A model generated the notes under the pieces. That model was not told where the DNA came from. It was given only the letters and a program-made list of their open reading frames with translations, and ran no database searches. A stretch of 64,000 nucleotides of DNA, from assembly GCF_026168105.1 (NCBI RefSeq), contig NZ_LBMW01000041.1, forward strand, positions 1 through 64,000, written 5' to 3'. This document shows positions 9,328 through 18,229 of this stretch, in pieces. The stretch's first letter is position 1; every line of letters begins with the position of its first letter. A program made the position numbers and the translations under genes. The stretch comes from Streptomyces hygroscopicus. GTDB lineage: Bacteria > Actinomycetota > Actinomycetes > Streptomycetales > Streptomycetaceae.

Positions 9328-10182
9328 GTGCCTCCCACCGATGCGAGCACCGACGCCGGCGCCGCCTTCGCCCCCGCGGGCCCCGCCCCCGACACGGGCC
9401 CCGGGTCCTGTGCCGCACCCAGCCGCGGCTCCGGCCCCGACTGCGAGGACACCCTCGATCTCCGGCTGCCCGACGAGTTCCTGGTGCAGTGTGTGGACGA
9501 GGAGGGCGGCCAGGGTGCGGCGGACCCCACCGAGGTCGCCGGTCCCGGACCCGGGGCGACCGCTGCCGCACGTCCTGCCGTCCCCCGGGACGACGACCTC
9601 CTCGACCACGTCTCCGACTGGGGCACGATCACCACTCCCGCGGGCGCCCTGCACCTCCTCCCCGTCCGCCTCGGCCGCGACCTGCCGCGCCTCACCCGCT
9701 GGATGAACGACCCCGCCGTGGCGGCCTTCTGGGGCCTGGCGGGAGACGATTCGGTGACCGAGCGGCACCTGCGCGCCCAGCTCGACGGTGACGGACGCAG
9801 TGTTCCCTGCCTCGGCGTGCTCGACGGAACCCCCATGAGCTACTGGGAGATCTACCGCGCGGACCTCGACCCCCTGGCCCGTCACTACCCCGCCCGTCCC
9901 CACGACACCGGAATCCACCTCCTCATCGGCTCTGTCGCCGACCGCGGGCGCGGCCTGGGCACCACACTGCTGCACGCCGTGGCCAACCTGGTCCTCGACC
10001 GGCGTCCTTCCTGCGCACGCGTCGTCGCCGAACCCGACCTTCGCAACACCCCCTCCATCGCCGCTTTCCTGAGCGCCGGCTTCCGGTTCTCAGCCGAGGT
10101 CGACCTGCCACACAAGCGGGCCGCCCTGATGGTCCGAGACCGGGCCCTGCGCCGTCTGCTCCGGAGTCATCACTCTGTGTAA
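9328..10182 (+). CDS. GNAT acyltransferase of the siderophore (AlcB-like) type
   Basis: A 284-residue protein. Residues 1-100 are low-complexity (Pro/Gly/Ala-rich) and acidic. The rest is an acyl-CoA N-acyltransferase: LLPVRLGRDLPRLTRWMNDP, then MSYWEIYRADLDPLARHY, which is characteristic of siderophore acyltransferases acting on lysine- or diamine-derived hydroxylamines, and RGRGLGTTLLHAV (acyl-CoA loop). GTG 9328 is preceded by GAGAGGAG. It starts 42 bp after the synthetase and probably shares its transcript. It likely acylates the amine or hydroxylamine building block. No monooxygenase is adjacent, so the amine could be used without N-hydroxylation or be modified by an enzyme encoded elsewhere. 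Confidence 0.88.
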   Translation: MPPTDASTDAGAAFAPAGPAPDTGPGSCAAPSRGSGPDCEDTLDLRLPDEFLVQCVDEEGGQGAADPTEVAGPGPGATAAARPAVPRDDDLLDHVSDWGTITTPAGALHLLPVRLGRDLPRLTRWMNDPAVAAFWGLAGDDSVTERHLRAQLDGDGRSVPCLGVLDGTPMSYWEIYRADLDPLARHYPARPHDTGIHLLIGSVADRGRGLGTTLLHAVANLVLDRRPSCARVVAEPDLRNTPSIAAFLSAGFRFSAEVDLPHKRAALMVRDRALRRLLRSHHSV

Positions 10183-10423
10183 CGAGCCTTGCCCCGTGTC
10201 GGTTCCGAGCCGAGCAGGTCTTCTGCCGAATCCGCTCGCTTGACAGGCCGTCCGCCCGTCTCCCGTCTCGCTTGCGCGTCCCGCCCGCGTGCCCGGGCCG
10301 CCCGCATTCCCGTCCACCGCGGCGCACGGAACCATGGCGAACCCCCGCACCACCCGTGAGAGCTCCATGCGCCGCGCCCTTCGTCCCCCCGTTGTCAGTG
10401 ACGGGTCGTAGGGTGGTCGCGCT

Positions 10424-12397
10424 ATGACGAAGCCCTCACTCCCCGAACTCCTGCACGCAGCCGTCACAGCTGTCGGCGGCACGGAGCGCCCCGGCCAGGT
10501 GACCATGGCCCAAGCCGTCGCGGAGGCGATCGACGACGGCTCCCATCTGCTGGTCCAGGCCGGCACCGGCACCGGAAAGTCGCTGGGCTATCTGGTGCCC
10601 GCGCTCGCGCACGGGGAGCCCGTGGTCGTGGCGACCGCCACCCTGGCGCTGCAACGCCAGCTCGTCGAGCGCGACCTGCCGCGCACGGTCGAGGCACTGC
10701 ATCCGCAGCTGCGCCGCCGCCCCGAGTTCGCCATGCTCAAGGGCAGGTCGAACTACCTGTGCCTGCACCGTCTGCACGAGGGCGTGCCGCAGGACGAGGA
10801 GGACGGACTCTTCGACCAGTTCGAGGCGGCCGCGCCCACCAGCAAGCTGGGCCAGGACCTGCTGCGGCTGCGCGACTGGTCCCAGGACACGGAGAGCGGC
10901 GACCGTGACGACCTCACCCCGGGCGTCTCCGACCGTGCCTGGGCGCAGGTGTCGGTGTCGTCCCGGGAGTGCCTCGGCGCGTCGAAGTGCGCGTACGGCG
11001 CCGAGTGCTTCGCCGAGACGGCCCGCGAGCGTGCCAAGCTTGCCGAGGTCATCGTCACGAACCACGCGCTGCTGGCGATCGACGCCATCGAGGGCGCCCC
11101 GGTCCTCCCGCAGCACGAGGTGCTGATCGTCGACGAGGCCCATGAGCTGGTGTCCCGGGTGACCGGTGTCGCCACCGGCGAGCTCACCCCCGGCCAGGTC
11201 AACCGTGCCGTGCGCAGGGCCGCGAAGCTGGTCAACGAGAAGGCCGCCGACCAGCTCCAGACGGCCGCCGAGGGCTTCGAGCGGCTGATGGAGCTGGCCC
11301 TGCCCGGCCGTCTGGAGGAGATCCCGGAGGACCTGGGCTACGCCCTCATGGCCCTGCGTGACGCCGCCCGGACGGTGATCTCCGCGCTCGGCACCACCCG
11401 GGACAAGTCGGTCCAGGACGAGGACGCCGTCCGCAAGCAGGCGCTGGCCTCCGTGGAGTCCGTGCACGACGTGGCGGAGCGGATCACCAACGGCTCCGAG
11501 TGGGACGTCGTCTGGTACGAGCGCCACGACCGTTTCGGTGCGTCCCTGCGCGTCGCCCCGATGTCCGTGTCGGGGCTCCTGAGGGAGAAGCTCTTCGCGG
11601 ACCGCTCGGTGGTCCTCACTTCCGCCACGTTGAAGCTCGGCGGCGACTTCAACGGCGTCGGTGCGTCCCTGGGGCTCGCCCCCGAGGGCACGGAGGGCGA
11701 CGATCTCCCGAAGTGGAAGGGCGTCGACGTCGGCTCGCCGTTCGACTATCCGAAGCAGGGGATCCTGTACGTCGCCAAACATCTCTCGCGCCCGGCGCGG
11801 GACGGTGACCGCGCGGACATGCTGGACGAGCTGACGGAGCTGATCCAGTCCGCAGGCGGCCGCACGCTGGGCCTGTTCTCGTCGATGCGGGCCGCCCAGC
11901 TCGCCGCCGAGGAGCTGCGCACGCGCATCCCCGAGCTCCCGATCCTCCTCCAGGGCGAGGAGACGCTCGGTGAGCTGATCAAGAACTTCGCCGCGGACCC
12001 GAAGACTTGCCTCTTCGGCACGCTCTCCCTCTGGCAGGGTGTCGACGTCCCGGGCCCCAGCTGTCAGCTGGTCGTCATGGACAAGATTCCCTTCCCGCGT
12101 CCCGACGACCCGCTGATGAGTGCCCGGCAGAAGGCCGTGGAGGACGCCGGAGGCAACGGCTTCATGGCGGTGGCCGCGACGCACGCCGCGCTGCTGATGG
12201 CTCAGGGCGCCGGCCGCCTCGTACGGGCGTCGGAGGACCGGGGTGTGGTCGCCGTACTGGACCAGAGGCTCGCCACGGCTCGCTACGGCAGCTATCTGAA
12301 GGCGTCACTGCCGGACTTCTGGTACACGACGGACCGTAACCAGGTACGCAGGTCGCTGGCCGCGATCGACGCGGCGGCGAAGGCACAGGACGCCTGA
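10424..12397 (+). CDS. DinG/XPD-type ATP-dependent DNA helicase
   Basis: A 657-residue superfamily 2 helicase. Walker A is AGTGTGKS (46-53) and the DEAH box is at 237-240. Four cysteines lie between them (one in NYLCLHR, then the cluster ECLGASKCAYGAEC), matching the Fe-S cluster domain of DinG/XPD helicases. Motifs V/VI are at GTLSLWQGVDVPG and QGAGRLVR. The family unwinds DNA 5' to 3' and resolves R-loops and damaged forks. Possible leaderless expression: TAGGGT at 10409-10414 ends 9 nt before the ATG and no Shine-Dalgarno is present. No SOS box was found upstream. It converges on lexA through a 21-bp hairpin. Confidence 0.92.
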   Translation: MTKPSLPELLHAAVTAVGGTERPGQVTMAQAVAEAIDDGSHLLVQAGTGTGKSLGYLVPALAHGEPVVVATATLALQRQLVERDLPRTVEALHPQLRRRPEFAMLKGRSNYLCLHRLHEGVPQDEEDGLFDQFEAAAPTSKLGQDLLRLRDWSQDTESGDRDDLTPGVSDRAWAQVSVSSRECLGASKCAYGAECFAETARERAKLAEVIVTNHALLAIDAIEGAPVLPQHEVLIVDEAHELVSRVTGVATGELTPGQVNRAVRRAAKLVNEKAADQLQTAAEGFERLMELALPGRLEEIPEDLGYALMALRDAARTVISALGTTRDKSVQDEDAVRKQALASVESVHDVAERITNGSEWDVVWYERHDRFGASLRVAPMSVSGLLREKLFADRSVVLTSATLKLGGDFNGVGASLGLAPEGTEGDDLPKWKGVDVGSPFDYPKQGILYVAKHLSRPARDGDRADMLDELTELIQSAGGRTLGLFSSMRAAQLAAEELRTRIPELPILLQGEETLGELIKNFAADPKTCLFGTLSLWQGVDVPGPSCQLVVMDKIPFPRPDDPLMSARQKAVEDAGGNGFMAVAATHAALLMAQGAGRLVRASEDRGVVAVLDQRLATARYGSYLKASLPDFWYTTDRNQVRRSLAAIDAAAKAQDA

Positions 12398-12423
12398 CCC
12401 GGACGCGGACCCGTTATGTGCAT

Positions 12424-12468
12424 GCCATTACGCTGTCCCGCGGCCCGGCCGCGGGACAGCGTAATGGC
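12424..12468. terminator. Perfect 21-bp inverted repeat, bidirectional terminator
   Basis: The arms at 12424-12444 and 12448-12468 are exact reverse complements with a 3-nt loop. It lies 27 bp after the helicase stop and about 108 bp from the lexA stop, between convergent genes, so it probably terminates both. A second, weaker GC-rich inverted repeat lies around 12495-12535. Confidence 0.9.
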
Positions 12469-12575
12469 GGGGATCGGTACGACCCCGGACAGCATGGGGC
12501 CCCGGAACCGGCGCAGGGGTCCCGGGGCCCGGATCAGAGGCGAGTGCCACACAAGGCCCGCCCGCCGCGGTGGCG

Positions 12576-13355
12576 TCACACCCGCCGCAGCACCGCCACC
12601 ACCTTGCCGAGGATCGTGGCCTCGTCGCCGGGGATCGGCTGGTACGCGGAGTTGTGCGGCAGCAGCCAGACATGGCCGTCCTCGCGCTTGAAGCGCTTGA
12701 CCGTGGCCTCGCCGTCGAGCATCGCAGCGACGATGTCGCCGTTCTCGGCGACGGGCTGGCGGCGGACCGTGACCCAGTCGCCGTCGCAGATCGCGGCCTC
12801 GATCATGGAGTCGCCGACAACCTTCAGCACGAAGAGCTCACCGTCGCCGACGAGCTGCCGGGGGAGCGGGAAGACGTCCTCGACCGACTCCTCCGCCAGG
12901 ATGGGGCCACCGGCGGCGATGCGGCCGACGAGAGGGACGTACGACGCGGCCGGCTTGCCCGCGGTGTCGGTGGGCTGCACGGTGGACGACTGGTCGGAGC
13001 CGCGCACCTCGTAGGCGCGCGGGCGGTGCGGATCCCGGCGCAGGAATCCCTTGCGCTCCAGCGCCATCAGCTGGTGTGCCACCGAGGAGGTGCTGGAGAG
13101 GCCCACGGCCTGGCCGATCTCCCGCATCGACGGCGGGTAGCCGCGCCGCTGCACGGAGTCCCGGATGACCTCGATCACCCGGCGCTGCCGGTCGGTCAGC
13201 CCGGAGCTGTCCGCCCGAATGCCTGGAGGTCGGCCGGGCAGGGACCTCTTGGGTCCCTCCTGGTTCGTGGCTTCGTTCATGGCATGCACCGGCTCGAGTC
13301 GGCCCTGGGAGCGGTCCTGGGCAGTGATGGTGGCACTGTCTGCGGTGGTGGTCAC
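12576..13355 (-). CDS. lexA: LexA repressor (SOS response)
   Basis: A 259-residue LexA from GTG 13355, preceded by GAGAGGGG. The N-terminal winged helix (about 52-118) contains LTDRQRRVIEVI and YPPSMREIGQAVGLSS. The self-cleavage site is Ala148-Gly149 in GRIAAGGPIL. The catalytic dyad is Ser183 (GDSMIEAAI) and Lys220 (GEATVKRF). LexA represses DNA-repair genes and cleaves itself when RecA filaments form. The first 50 residues are an extension found in Streptomyces LexA. A consensus SOS box lies 62 bp upstream of the start, so autoregulation is expected. Confidence 0.97.
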   Translation of the reverse strand: MTTTADSATITAQDRSQGRLEPVHAMNEATNQEGPKRSLPGRPPGIRADSSGLTDRQRRVIEVIRDSVQRRGYPPSMREIGQAVGLSSTSSVAHQLMALERKGFLRRDPHRPRAYEVRGSDQSSTVQPTDTAGKPAASYVPLVGRIAAGGPILAEESVEDVFPLPRQLVGDGELFVLKVVGDSMIEAAICDGDWVTVRRQPVAENGDIVAAMLDGEATVKRFKREDGHVWLLPHNSAYQPIPGDEATILGKVVAVLRRV

Positions 13356-13416
13356 GTCGGCCCCTCTCGATGGTCTCCCGTGCAGCACAACGGTAGTTGC
13401 TTTCGAAAGGTTGCGC

Positions 13417-13430
13417 CAAACACACGTTCG
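13417..13430 (-). promoter_or_regulatory. SOS box (LexA operator) upstream of lexA
   Basis: On the minus strand the sequence reads CGAACGTGTGTTTG, a complete match to the Gram-positive/actinobacterial SOS consensus CGAACRNRYGTTYG. It lies 62 bp upstream of the lexA GTG. It implies lexA autoregulation. Confidence 0.9.
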
Positions 13431-13721
13431 AGTGAAAAACTTCGAATTACCTGACGCGATCAGGTTTCCGGGTGTATGGCCGACGTTGCTCCGCCCGGGC
13501 GAAAGTGCTCATTGCTGTACTGTTCACCGCCGGGGCGATGGCCTTGTGGGCCGCTGCAACCGGCGCCCAGTCTGCCATCCGGGGCCCCGCGGGCCGGGTG
13601 TCGACCCTCCTTCTTCATTGCCGCGTCCACCGTATCCGCGCATGACCCGATTCGGTACGGCCCTGCGGCATGTGCCAATCTGCTCGCCACCTGCGTGTCG
13701 TCTCTGAAAGTACGAGTCGAA

Positions 13722-13737
13722 TCGCTACATGTAGTGG
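13722..13737. promoter_or_regulatory. Probable NrdR box upstream of nrdR-nrdJ
   Basis: It is centred on the perfect 10-bp palindrome CTACATGTAG (13725-13734) within TCGCTACATGTAGTGG, similar to the NrdR-box consensus acaCwAtATaTwGtgt. NrdR boxes normally come in pairs about three helical turns apart. I could not identify a convincing second box. It lies about 140 bp before nrdR. Confidence 0.6.
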
Positions 13738-13875
13738 TTGGATTGCAGTAGCGGCCCAGAAGTTGTGGTCCCCCCGGTCCTTCCGGCTCAGGAGATCGCC
13801 TATGCTTGGGGCTGCTTCGCGGGGCCCCTGAGGCCCGTGAGGTCTATGAGTCGTGCTGAAAGGAGGGTTGGAGCC

Positions 13876-14433
13876 ATGCACTGCCCCTTCTGCAGGCACC
13901 CTGACAGTCGCGTCGTCGACAGCCGTACGACGGACGACGGCACGTCCATCCGCAGGCGCCGCCAGTGCCCCGACTGCTCCCGTCGTTTCACGACCGTGGA
14001 GACCTGCTCGCTGATGGTGGTCAAGCGGTCCGGAGTCACCGAGCCCTTCAGCCGCACCAAGGTCATCAACGGCGTGCGCAAGGCATGTCAGGGACGGCCT
14101 GTCACCGAGGACGCACTCGCCCAGCTCGGCCAGCGGGTCGAGGAGGCGGTGCGGGCCACCGGAAGCGCCGAGCTGACCACCCATGACGTGGGCCTGGCCA
14201 TACTCGGCCCCTTGCAGGAGCTCGACCTCGTCGCCTTTCTGCGGTTCGCGTCCGTGTACCGGGCGTTCGACTCCCTGGAGGACTTCGAGGCCGCCATCGC
14301 GGAACTCAGGAAGCAGCAGCGGGAGCGCCCCGCCGTGGACGACGAGGACCACACCGTCGCGGAGCGCCAGGGAACCGATCGCGGGTCCGGAGGGACGGCC
14401 GACGTCCCCGTGCCCGCCATCGCCGCCGACTGA
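13876..14433 (+). CDS. nrdR: NrdR transcriptional repressor of ribonucleotide reductases
   Basis: A 185-residue protein starting MHCPFCRHPDSRVVDSR at ATG 13876, with AGGAGGG about 9 nt upstream. A zinc ribbon is formed by Cys3, Cys6, Cys31 and Cys34. An ATP-cone domain (about 46-136) follows with VVKRSGVTEPFSRTKV. NrdR senses dATP/ATP through the cone and represses ribonucleotide reductase genes by binding NrdR boxes. It lies 148 bp before nrdJ in the same direction, the known Streptomyces nrdRJ arrangement. The C-terminal 35 residues are polar and not part of the core. Confidence 0.97.
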   Translation: MHCPFCRHPDSRVVDSRTTDDGTSIRRRRQCPDCSRRFTTVETCSLMVVKRSGVTEPFSRTKVINGVRKACQGRPVTEDALAQLGQRVEEAVRATGSAELTTHDVGLAILGPLQELDLVAFLRFASVYRAFDSLEDFEAAIAELRKQQRERPAVDDEDHTVAERQGTDRGSGGTADVPVPAIAAD

Positions 14434-14581
14434 CGGGAGGGCCGGGCGGAACCGGCCCCGTCGGCGGCGCACACAGACCCGTCACGCGCGCTCGCGTACG
14501 ACGCGCGTGACAAGCAGACAACACCGTGCCATGGGAAGAAATGGGCACTTCAGGGCGTTTTTGCCCGTACAGGGAGGCGGC

Positions 14582-17473
14582 ATGACAGAGACGGCGAGCG
14601 GTCCGGCACGAGGTTCCCGCGCGAAGGGCGCCAAGGCGAGCAAGGGCCTGCGCATCGAGCGCATCCACACCACCCCCGGCGTGCATCCGTACGACGAGGT
14701 CGAGTGGGCGCGCCGTGACGTCGTCATGACCAACTGGCGCGACGGCTCGGTCAACTTCGAGCAGCGCGGCGTGGAGTTCCCCGAGTTCTGGTCGGTGAAC
14801 GCGGTCAACATCGTCACCAGCAAGTACTTCCGTGGTGCCGTGGGCACCCCCCAGCGCGAGGTCAGCCTCAAGCAGCTGATCGACCGCATCGTGAAGACCT
14901 ACCGGAAGGCCGGTGAGGACTACAAGTACTTCGCCTCGCCCGCCGACGCGGAGATCTTCGAGCACGAACTGGCGTACGCCCTCCTGCACCAGATCTTCAG
15001 CTTCAACAGCCCGGTCTGGTTCAACGTCGGCACCCCGCAGCCCCAGCAGGTCTCCGCCTGCTTCATCCTGTCCGTCGACGACTCCATGGAGTCGATCCTC
15101 GACTGGTACAAGGAAGAGGGCATGATCTTCAAGGGCGGCTCCGGCGCCGGCCTGAACCTCTCCCGTATCCGCTCCTCCAAGGAGCTGCTCTCCTCCGGCG
15201 GCAATGCCTCAGGTCCCGTCTCCTTCATGCGTGGCGCCGACGCCTCCGCAGGAACGATCAAGTCGGGCGGCGCCACCCGCCGTGCCGCCAAGATGGTCAT
15301 CCTGGATGTCGACCACCCGGACGTCGAGGACTTCATCGAGACCAAGGTCAAGGAGGAGGAGAAGATCCGCGCCCTGCGGGACGCGGGCTTCGACATGGAT
15401 CTCGGCGGCGAGGACATCACCTCCGTCCAGTATCAGAACGCCAACAACTCGGTCCGCGTCAACGACACCTTCATGAAGGCCGTCGAGAACGGCGGGAACT
15501 TCGGCCTGCGTGCCCGCATGACCGGCGAGGTCATCGAGGAGGTCGACGCCAAGGGGCTCTTCCGCAAGATGGCCGAGGCCGCCTGGGCCTGCGCCGACCC
15601 CGGCATCCAGTACGACGACACGATCAACCACTGGCACACGTGCCCGGAGTCCGGCCGCATCAACGGCTCCAACCCGTGCAGCGAGTACATGCACCTGGAC
15701 AACACGTCCTGCAACCTCGCGTCGCTGAACCTGATGAAGTTCCTGAAGGACGACGGCAAGGGCAACCAGTCCTTCGATGTCGAGCGCTTCTCCAAGGTCG
15801 TCGAGCTGGTCATCACCGCGATGGACATCTCGATCTGCTTCGCGGACTTCCCGACGCAGAAGATCGGCGAGAACACCCGCGCCTACCGCCAGCTCGGCAT
15901 CGGCTACGCCAACCTCGGCGCCCTCCTCATGGCGACCGGCCACGCGTACGACTCCGACGGCGGCCGCGCCCTGGCCGGCGCCATCACCTCCCTGATGACC
16001 GGCACGGCGTACAAGCGCTCCGCCGAGCTCGCCTCGGTCGTCGGCCCGTACGACGGCTACGCCCGAAACGAGCAGCCGCACCTGCGCGTCATGAAGCAGC
16101 ACGCCGACGCCAACGCCAAGGCCGTCCGCATGGACGACCTGGACACCCCGGTGTGGGCCGCCGCCACCGAAGCCTGGCAGGACGTCATCCGTCTCGGCGA
16201 GAAGAACGGCTTCCGCAACTCCCAGGCTTCCGTCCTCGCGCCGACCGGCACCATCGGCCTCGCGATGTCCTGCGACACCACCGGTGTCGAGCCGGACCTG
16301 GCGCTGGTCAAGTTCAAGAAGCTGGTCGGCGGCGGCTCGATGCAGATCGTCAACGGCACCGTGCCGCAGGCGCTGCGCCGCCTCGGCTACCAGGAGGAGC
16401 AGATCGAGGCGATCGTCGCCCACATCGCCGAGCACGGCAATGTGATCGACGCTCCGAGCCTCAGGCACGAGCACTACGAGGTCTTCGACTGCGCCATGGG
16501 CGAGCGCGCCATCTCCCCGATGGGCCACGTCCGGATGATGGCCGCGATCCAGCCGTGGATCTCCGGTGCCATCTCCAAGACGGTCAACATGCCGGAGTCG
16601 GCGACCGTCGAGGAGGTCGAGGAGATCTACTTCGAGGCCTGGAAGCTGGGCATCAAGGCGCTCGCGATCTACCGCGACAACTGCAAGGTCGGTCAGCCGC
16701 TCTCGGCGAAGAAGAAGGAGGCCGAGGAGAAGCAGCCGGAGCAGCCCGTCACCGCGGCCGAGCCCAGGGTCGAGAAGGTCGTCGAGTACCGCCCGGTCCG
16801 CAAGCGCCTTCCGAAGGGCCGTCCCGGCATCACCACGTCCTTCACCGTCGGCGGCGCCGAGGGATACATGACCGCCAACTCCTACCCGGACGACGGTCTC
16901 GGCGAGGTCTTCCTGAAGATGTCCAAGCAGGGCTCGACCCTCGCGGGCATGATGGACGCCTTCTCCATCGCCGTGTCGGTGGGCCTGCAGTACGGCGTGC
17001 CGCTGGAGACGTACGTCTCGAAGTTCACGAACATGCGCTTCGAGCCGGCCGGTATGACGGACGACCCGGACGTGCGGATGGCACAGTCGATCGTCGACTA
17101 CATCTTCCGCCGCCTGGCGCTGGACTTCCTGCCCTTCGAGACGCGCTCCGCGCTCGGCATCCACTCGGCCGAGGAGCGTCAGCGCCACCTGGAGACAGGC
17201 TCGTACGAGCCCACCGAGGAAGAGGTCGACGTCGAGGGTCTGGCCCAGTCGGCGCCTCGCGCCCAGGAGCTCAAGGCGGTCGCCACGCCGAAGGCCGAGG
17301 CCGCGACGGCCCAGCCGGCCCCGAAGCAGGCGCACACCAGCGCCGAGCTGGTGGAGATGCAGCTCGGCATCCAGGCCGACGCCCCGCTGTGCTTCTCCTG
17401 TGGCACCAAGATGCAGCGGGCGGGCTCCTGCTACATCTGCGAGGGCTGCGGCTCGACGAGCGGCTGCAGCTGA
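14582..17473 (+). CDS. nrdJ: Class II (vitamin B12-dependent) ribonucleoside-diphosphate reductase NrdJ
   Basis: A 963-residue enzyme from ATG 14582 (GGGAGGCGG upstream), reading MTETASGPARG. An upstream in-frame extension overlapping nrdR has no support. It reduces ribonucleotides with adenosylcobalamin as radical source. Recognisable parts are the N-terminal ATP-binding region, FNSPVWFNVG, the substrate-site region SACFILSVDDSM, GGSGAGLNLS, the catalytic segment NPCSEYMHLDNTSCNLASLN and TIGLAMSCDTTG. The C-terminal Cys-rich tail (CFSCGTKM...CYICEGCGSTSGCS) passes electrons to the active site. A Lys/Glu-rich linker lies around residues 710-735. A strong hairpin follows. Confidence 0.97.
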   Translation: MTETASGPARGSRAKGAKASKGLRIERIHTTPGVHPYDEVEWARRDVVMTNWRDGSVNFEQRGVEFPEFWSVNAVNIVTSKYFRGAVGTPQREVSLKQLIDRIVKTYRKAGEDYKYFASPADAEIFEHELAYALLHQIFSFNSPVWFNVGTPQPQQVSACFILSVDDSMESILDWYKEEGMIFKGGSGAGLNLSRIRSSKELLSSGGNASGPVSFMRGADASAGTIKSGGATRRAAKMVILDVDHPDVEDFIETKVKEEEKIRALRDAGFDMDLGGEDITSVQYQNANNSVRVNDTFMKAVENGGNFGLRARMTGEVIEEVDAKGLFRKMAEAAWACADPGIQYDDTINHWHTCPESGRINGSNPCSEYMHLDNTSCNLASLNLMKFLKDDGKGNQSFDVERFSKVVELVITAMDISICFADFPTQKIGENTRAYRQLGIGYANLGALLMATGHAYDSDGGRALAGAITSLMTGTAYKRSAELASVVGPYDGYARNEQPHLRVMKQHADANAKAVRMDDLDTPVWAAATEAWQDVIRLGEKNGFRNSQASVLAPTGTIGLAMSCDTTGVEPDLALVKFKKLVGGGSMQIVNGTVPQALRRLGYQEEQIEAIVAHIAEHGNVIDAPSLRHEHYEVFDCAMGERAISPMGHVRMMAAIQPWISGAISKTVNMPESATVEEVEEIYFEAWKLGIKALAIYRDNCKVGQPLSAKKKEAEEKQPEQPVTAAEPRVEKVVEYRPVRKRLPKGRPGITTSFTVGGAEGYMTANSYPDDGLGEVFLKMSKQGSTLAGMMDAFSIAVSVGLQYGVPLETYVSKFTNMRFEPAGMTDDPDVRMAQSIVDYIFRRLALDFLPFETRSALGIHSAEERQRHLETGSYEPTEEEVDVEGLAQSAPRAQELKAVATPKAEAATAQPAPKQAHTSAELVEMQLGIQADAPLCFSCGTKMQRAGSCYICEGCGSTSGCS

Positions 17474-17485
17474 CCCGACCCCCTG

Positions 17486-17518
17486 AAGGGCGGCGGAGCC
17501 GACGGCCCCGCCGCCCTT
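17486..17518. terminator. Hairpin between nrdJ and terD
   Basis: Perfect 11-bp arms (17486-17496 and 17508-17518) with an 11-nt loop. It starts 12 bp after the nrdJ stop and 26 bp before the 3' end of the convergent TerD gene. Confidence 0.85.
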
Positions 17519-17543
17519 CGGCGTCGAGGGGGCCCGACGGGGG

Positions 17544-18077
17544 TCAGAAGTCGTGGCGGCGGCCCATGACGCGGACGAAGCCCTCCGGGTCGGTGTCGTA
17601 GCCGCGAATGCCGGGCCGGAACGTCCACTCGCCGGAGGCGTCGCGTACGAACTCGGCCACCGTCGCCGCCGTCGAGCCCAGGACGTCTCCGAACTCGTCC
17701 TCGGCGAGGACGGTGTAGCCCTCACGCAGGCGCAGCGCCGGATTCAGGACGCCGACGAACGTCCTGCGGCCGGTGCGCTGTTGGATGACGACTCCAGCCA
17801 CCACGCGCGCGTACCGGCTGTCGAGACGGTCCAGCTCCAGCGTCATGATCTCGTCCCAGCCGAAGCCCTTGCCGTCCAGGCTGTCGCGATTGAGGTAGAT
17901 CGTGCCGTCCGGGGACCGGTTGTCGAAGTACACGACATAGGCGGGATCCCCGTACGGATCCGCCGCCAGATAGGTCGCGGCAACGATGTCGAGGTCCGTG
18001 GGCGGCTGTCCGGAGGGACTCGGGTCCCACTTCACCGCCAGCTCGACCTTGTGGAATCCCTTGTTGAGCCCGCTCAT
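17544..18077 (-). CDS. TerD-family protein
   Basis: A 177-residue protein from ATG 18077 (GGGAGGGA upstream). TerD features are VELAVKWDPSPSG, TDLDIVAATYL, VYFDNRSPDGTIYLNRDS with acidic calcium-binding positions, and GWDEIMTLELDRLDSRYARVVAGVVI. TerD proteins are calcium-binding beta-sandwich proteins, linked to tellurite and stress resistance and, in Streptomyces, to differentiation. It stands alone here without other ter genes, so its role is likely general rather than tellurite-specific. Confidence 0.92.
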   Translation of the reverse strand: MSGLNKGFHKVELAVKWDPSPSGQPPTDLDIVAATYLAADPYGDPAYVVYFDNRSPDGTIYLNRDSLDGKGFGWDEIMTLELDRLDSRYARVVAGVVIQQRTGRRTFVGVLNPALRLREGYTVLAEDEFGDVLGSTAATVAEFVRDASGEWTFRPGIRGYDTDPEGFVRVMGRRHDF

Positions 18078-18229
18078 CACGCTTCCCTCCCCGTTGTCCT
18101 GACCCGTTCGGTGAACTTCCGTGCACTGACGGTCAGTTGTCCATTGTGCCTCCTGCGCGGGGGCGCTCGCTCGGGTGCACTCCGCCCGAGCGTGACCGAC
18201 GCCACGCATGGTGGCCTTACGATGGCGCG

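Larger units (their letters stand above)
13356..13875. other. lexA-nrdR divergent control region
   Basis: This 520-bp region has no gene. It holds the SOS box near lexA and the NrdR-box-like palindrome at 13722-13737. Short open frames here lack ribosome sites and family resemblance. No cobalamin riboswitch was recognised, which fits a B12-dependent enzyme whose control is by NrdR. Confidence 0.7.

Noticed and set aside
14183..14581. In-frame upstream extension of nrdJ overlapping nrdR
   Set aside because: The extra 133 codons translate to Arg/Ser/Pro-rich shadow sequence of nrdR. A clear Shine-Dalgarno precedes ATG 14582.
13356..14581. Cobalamin riboswitch upstream of nrdRJ
   Set aside because: I looked because NrdJ uses B12. 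No B12-box-like sequence (GCCACTG-type) was seen. Riboswitch control in Streptomyces applies to the class I nrdABS operon instead.
17544..18077. Tellurite-resistance island
   Set aside because: Only one TerD-type gene is present, with no TerB, TerC, TerE or TerF neighbours and no sign of transfer.
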